Assembly: GCA_958407995.1 (NCBI GenBank)
Contig: CATYJU010000072.1
Location: forward strand, 1 to 7,366
Reading direction: 5' to 3'
Length of the DNA stretch: 7,366 bases
Source: an uncultured Collinsella sp.
GTDB taxonomy: Bacteria; Actinomycetota; Coriobacteriia; Coriobacteriales; Coriobacteriaceae
This document shows positions 5,728-7,366 of the stretch, piece by piece. Made by a program: the position numbers and the translations under genes. The notes under the pieces were generated by a model that did no database searches, was not told where the DNA came from, and saw only the letters and a program-made list of their open reading frames with translations. Within the stretch, counting starts at the first letter, position 1, and each line of letters opens with the position of its first letter.

Positions 5728-7176
5728 TTAGGCTTTGGCGGCAGCAGCGTCTTCGTCGAGCTGCTCCTTGGTAAAGCCAAAGAAGTAGGCAATGGCAGCG
5801 GCGGCAACAAATGCAGTGCCCGATGCAACGCAGCCCCATACGAGATTAGCAGTTCCGCCTGCAACATAACCTGTAATACCAAGGATATTAGTTGCGCCCA
5901 AAACATACGTGGTCACATTAGTGAGAGCCGCGATCAGGCCGCCGATAGCGCCGCCCGCGACCATGGCACCCAGGCAGCGAGTATACTTAAAGCCGCAGCC
6001 ATACAGCGCGGGCTCCGTCACGCCACCGACAATGCCGGAGAGCGAGAAACCAAGCATAGCGCCCTTTTCGTCGACCTCCTTAAGGCGCAGGAAGGCACCG
6101 AAGGCCATGCCCCACGTGGCGAACTGAGCGATAGCACCCGCGACCATAACGCAGGAGTCAGACCCTGAGGTGAGCACCTGCACAATGCCGAGGGCAATCA
6201 GAACCTGGTGCATACCGGTCATAACCAGGAACTCCCAAAGCGCAGCAATGGCGACGAGGGAGAGGATCGTGACGATGCCGCCAGCGTTTCCGAGGCCGAA
6301 CATAAAGTTGCCGACCAGGTCGCCCAGAATGGAACCAATCGGAGCTAGGGCGCACAGGGAAACGGGGGTCATCACAGCCATGGTGCACACGGGCACAAAC
6401 ACCGTGGAGAGCATGTCGGGGATGATCTTCTTCATGAACTTCTCGACGACCATCAGCACCGGCATAGACAGCAGCATGGGGAGCACGGTCGCAGAATAGT
6501 TGTTCAGCTGAGCCGGGAGCACGCCGTAAACCATCGTGGTCGTAGCACCCGAATCCGCCGCAGCGTTGACCAGCGTCATGAACTCAGGGGCAATGAGCAC
6601 GCCGCCGAGCATCATGCCGAGCGGCTGGCTGCAGCCGAGCTGCTTTGCGGCAGCCCAACCCAGATAAACAGGGAGGAAATAATAGCCTGCGTTGTAAATC
6701 CAGTTGTAGAAGAAGTTGTAGATGTCGGAATCAGCAGACCAGATACCGAGCATGCCGTCGCCGCAAAGTACGGCAAGTGTGCGGAACATGGCGGCGCCCA
6801 TGATAATGGGGATCGTCATGCACATTGTCTTGGACAGGTAGTTAAGGGCCTTCTTGCCCGCAGTCTTGACCGTCAGTGGCTCCTTGATGCCGTCATCGAG
6901 GTTCTCGTCAATGGAGCCTTCGCCCTTGACGCCCAGCGCAATGGCGGCGTCATAGACCTTCGGCACGTTCTGGCCAATGATGACCTGATACTGGCCGCCA
7001 GACCACTGTGCACCCAGCACGCCCTTGATCTTCTTTACTTCATCGTCATTGGGAATGGACTGATCTTTGAGGTTCAGACGCAAGCGGGTCATGCAGTGCG
7101 TCGCGTTCGTCACATTGGAGGCGCCGCCGACGGCAGCGAGCACGTCCTCGGCAATCTTCTTGTTATCGACAGCCAT
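5728..7176 (-). CDS. PTS sugar transporter EIIBC, glucose superfamily, without EIIA
   Basis: Membrane permease of 482 residues that imports a sugar and phosphorylates it using phosphate passed from PEP via EI, HPr and an EIIA. The N-terminal EIIB domain (about 1-85) has GGASNV (17-22) and the phosphorylation loop THCMTRLRL with C28, the phospho-accepting cysteine, then a GVLG element (52-55). EIIC (about 105-470) has roughly ten hydrophobic segments, VEKFMKKIIP (244-253), MTGMHQ (319-324, H323) and GVTEPALYG (385-393), the family's GITEP-type sugar-site motif. Only a short tail, EQLDEDAAAAKA, follows the last membrane segment, so no EIIA is fused; this B-C order resembles sucrose, trehalose, beta-glucoside and MurNAc permeases. 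Specificity is not readable. The ATG at 7176 has a good ribosome site; an in-frame TTG at 7197 would add seven residues and is less likely. The downstream deacetylase gene points to an N-acetylated sugar, an inference only. Confidence 0.93.
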   Translation of the reverse strand: MAVDNKKIAEDVLAAVGGASNVTNATHCMTRLRLNLKDQSIPNDDEVKKIKGVLGAQWSGGQYQVIIGQNVPKVYDAAIALGVKGEGSIDENLDDGIKEPLTVKTAGKKALNYLSKTMCMTIPIIMGAAMFRTLAVLCGDGMLGIWSADSDIYNFFYNWIYNAGYYFLPVYLGWAAAKQLGCSQPLGMMLGGVLIAPEFMTLVNAAADSGATTTMVYGVLPAQLNNYSATVLPMLLSMPVLMVVEKFMKKIIPDMLSTVFVPVCTMAVMTPVSLCALAPIGSILGDLVGNFMFGLGNAGGIVTILSLVAIAALWEFLVMTGMHQVLIALGIVQVLTSGSDSCVMVAGAIAQFATWGMAFGAFLRLKEVDEKGAMLGFSLSGIVGGVTEPALYGCGFKYTRCLGAMVAGGAIGGLIAALTNVTTYVLGATNILGITGYVAGGTANLVWGCVASGTAFVAAAAIAYFFGFTKEQLDEDAAAAKA

Positions 7177-7182
7177 GTCGAA

Positions 7183-7190
7183 TCCCTTCT
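7183..7190 (-). promoter_or_regulatory. Ribosome binding site of the PTS gene
   Basis: AGAAGGGA on the minus strand ends 6 bases before the ATG at 7176 and decides that start over the in-frame TTG at 7197, which directly follows a TAG in another frame. Confidence 0.75.
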
Positions 7191-7197
7191 CTTCCAA

Positions 7198-7366
7198 CTA
7201 AAGGCCGTGGGACTTCACGGCGCCAAGACGCACGATTCCGCTCGCGCCTGCGCAGCGCGCGATATCAGTTGGCAAGAGATTGATTTGCATGTGATTCCCG
7301 GGTGGATCGACAGACGATATGAGAAAGCCATTGGGGGCCGCCTCCCCCGCGGCGCAGCTTCTTTCC
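7198..7366 (-). CDS. Possible 3' end of an unidentified gene upstream of the PTS gene (partial)
   Basis: A minus-strand frame is open from the window edge to a TAG at 7200-7198, giving 55 codons that end in LGAVKSHGL. The stop is 21 bases before the PTS ATG, normal operon spacing, with the PTS ribosome site just after it. By hand count G or C is found at 35, 30 and 36 of 55 first, second and third positions, a weak coding-like pattern. I do not recognise the peptide (it includes NHMQINLLPTDIARC). Other frames are also open over much of this stretch, so chance is possible; in that case this is the promoter region of the PTS gene, although I find no well-spaced -35/-10 pair. A GGGGG/CCCCC inverted repeat (7333-7337, 7344-7348) is also present. 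Confidence 0.3.
   Translation of the reverse strand, partial: ERSCAAGEAAPNGFLISSVDPPGNHMQINLLPTDIARCAGASGIVRLGAVKSHGL

Noticed and set aside
4922..5731. 269-codon plus-strand frame over the deacetylase gene
   Set aside because: Antisense to the ChbG/HpnK-type gene whose catalytic residues are all visible; no ribosome site or domain supports it.
7177..7197. TTG start for the PTS gene at 7197
   Set aside because: The ATG at 7176 has AGAAGGGA at 6-base spacing; the TTG would place that ribosome site inside the coding region and lacks one of its own.
7319..7366. Divergent plus-strand gene beginning at ATG 7319
   Set aside because: Only 16 codons are visible, with no good ribosome site or recognisable sequence; it cannot be supported.
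1..7366. CRISPR array, insertion sequence, tRNA or rRNA
   Set aside because: No regularly spaced identical repeats, no transposase-like protein or terminal inverted repeats, and no tRNA cloverleaf or rRNA stretch was seen on reading both strands by eye.

Overview
The window is GC-rich and densely coding, and reads as an ordinary chromosomal stretch of a high-GC Gram-positive bacterium. A helicase carrying a DUF3516-type C-terminus (largely an actinobacterial family) next to a glucose-superfamily PTS permease and short intergenic gaps suggest a gut Coriobacteriia member such as Collinsella. That assignment is an inference from gene content and composition; no rRNA or marker gene is present to prove it.

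Layout: positions 1-232 are a leader with no convincing gene. A single plus-strand gene (233-2914) encodes an 893-residue Ski2-like SF2 helicase. It converges on a minus-strand gene (4746-2989) for a 585-residue coiled-coil DUF2130 protein, with a strong 12-bp GC hairpin in the 74-bp gap that can terminate transcription from both sides. The other minus-strand genes lie upstream of DUF2130: a PTS EIIBC permease (7176-5728), then a ChbG/HpnK (YdjC-like) carbohydrate deacetylase (5650-4886), then a strong intrinsic terminator (4839-4805) that separates this pair from the DUF2130 gene. Past the PTS start, to the window edge, a minus-strand frame stays open and ends 21 bases before the PTS ATG; it may be the 3' end of another gene of the same operon.

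How the genes work together: the PTS permease and the deacetylase form a plausible sugar module. The permease would import and phosphorylate a sugar and the deacetylase would remove an N-acetyl group from an amino-sugar-containing substrate. The permease has no EIIA domain and must borrow one encoded elsewhere. A weaker hairpin between the two genes could reduce deacetylase expression relative to the permease. The helicase and the DUF2130 protein are separate transcription units with likely nucleic-acid roles: the helicase by clear motifs, the DUF2130 protein by a PD-(D/E)XK-like residue pattern that I infer and have not tested by structure.

I see no mobile element, CRISPR array, tRNA or rRNA. 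The most interesting item is the possible nuclease core in the coiled-coil DUF2130 protein; I do not see a clearly new multi-gene system here.
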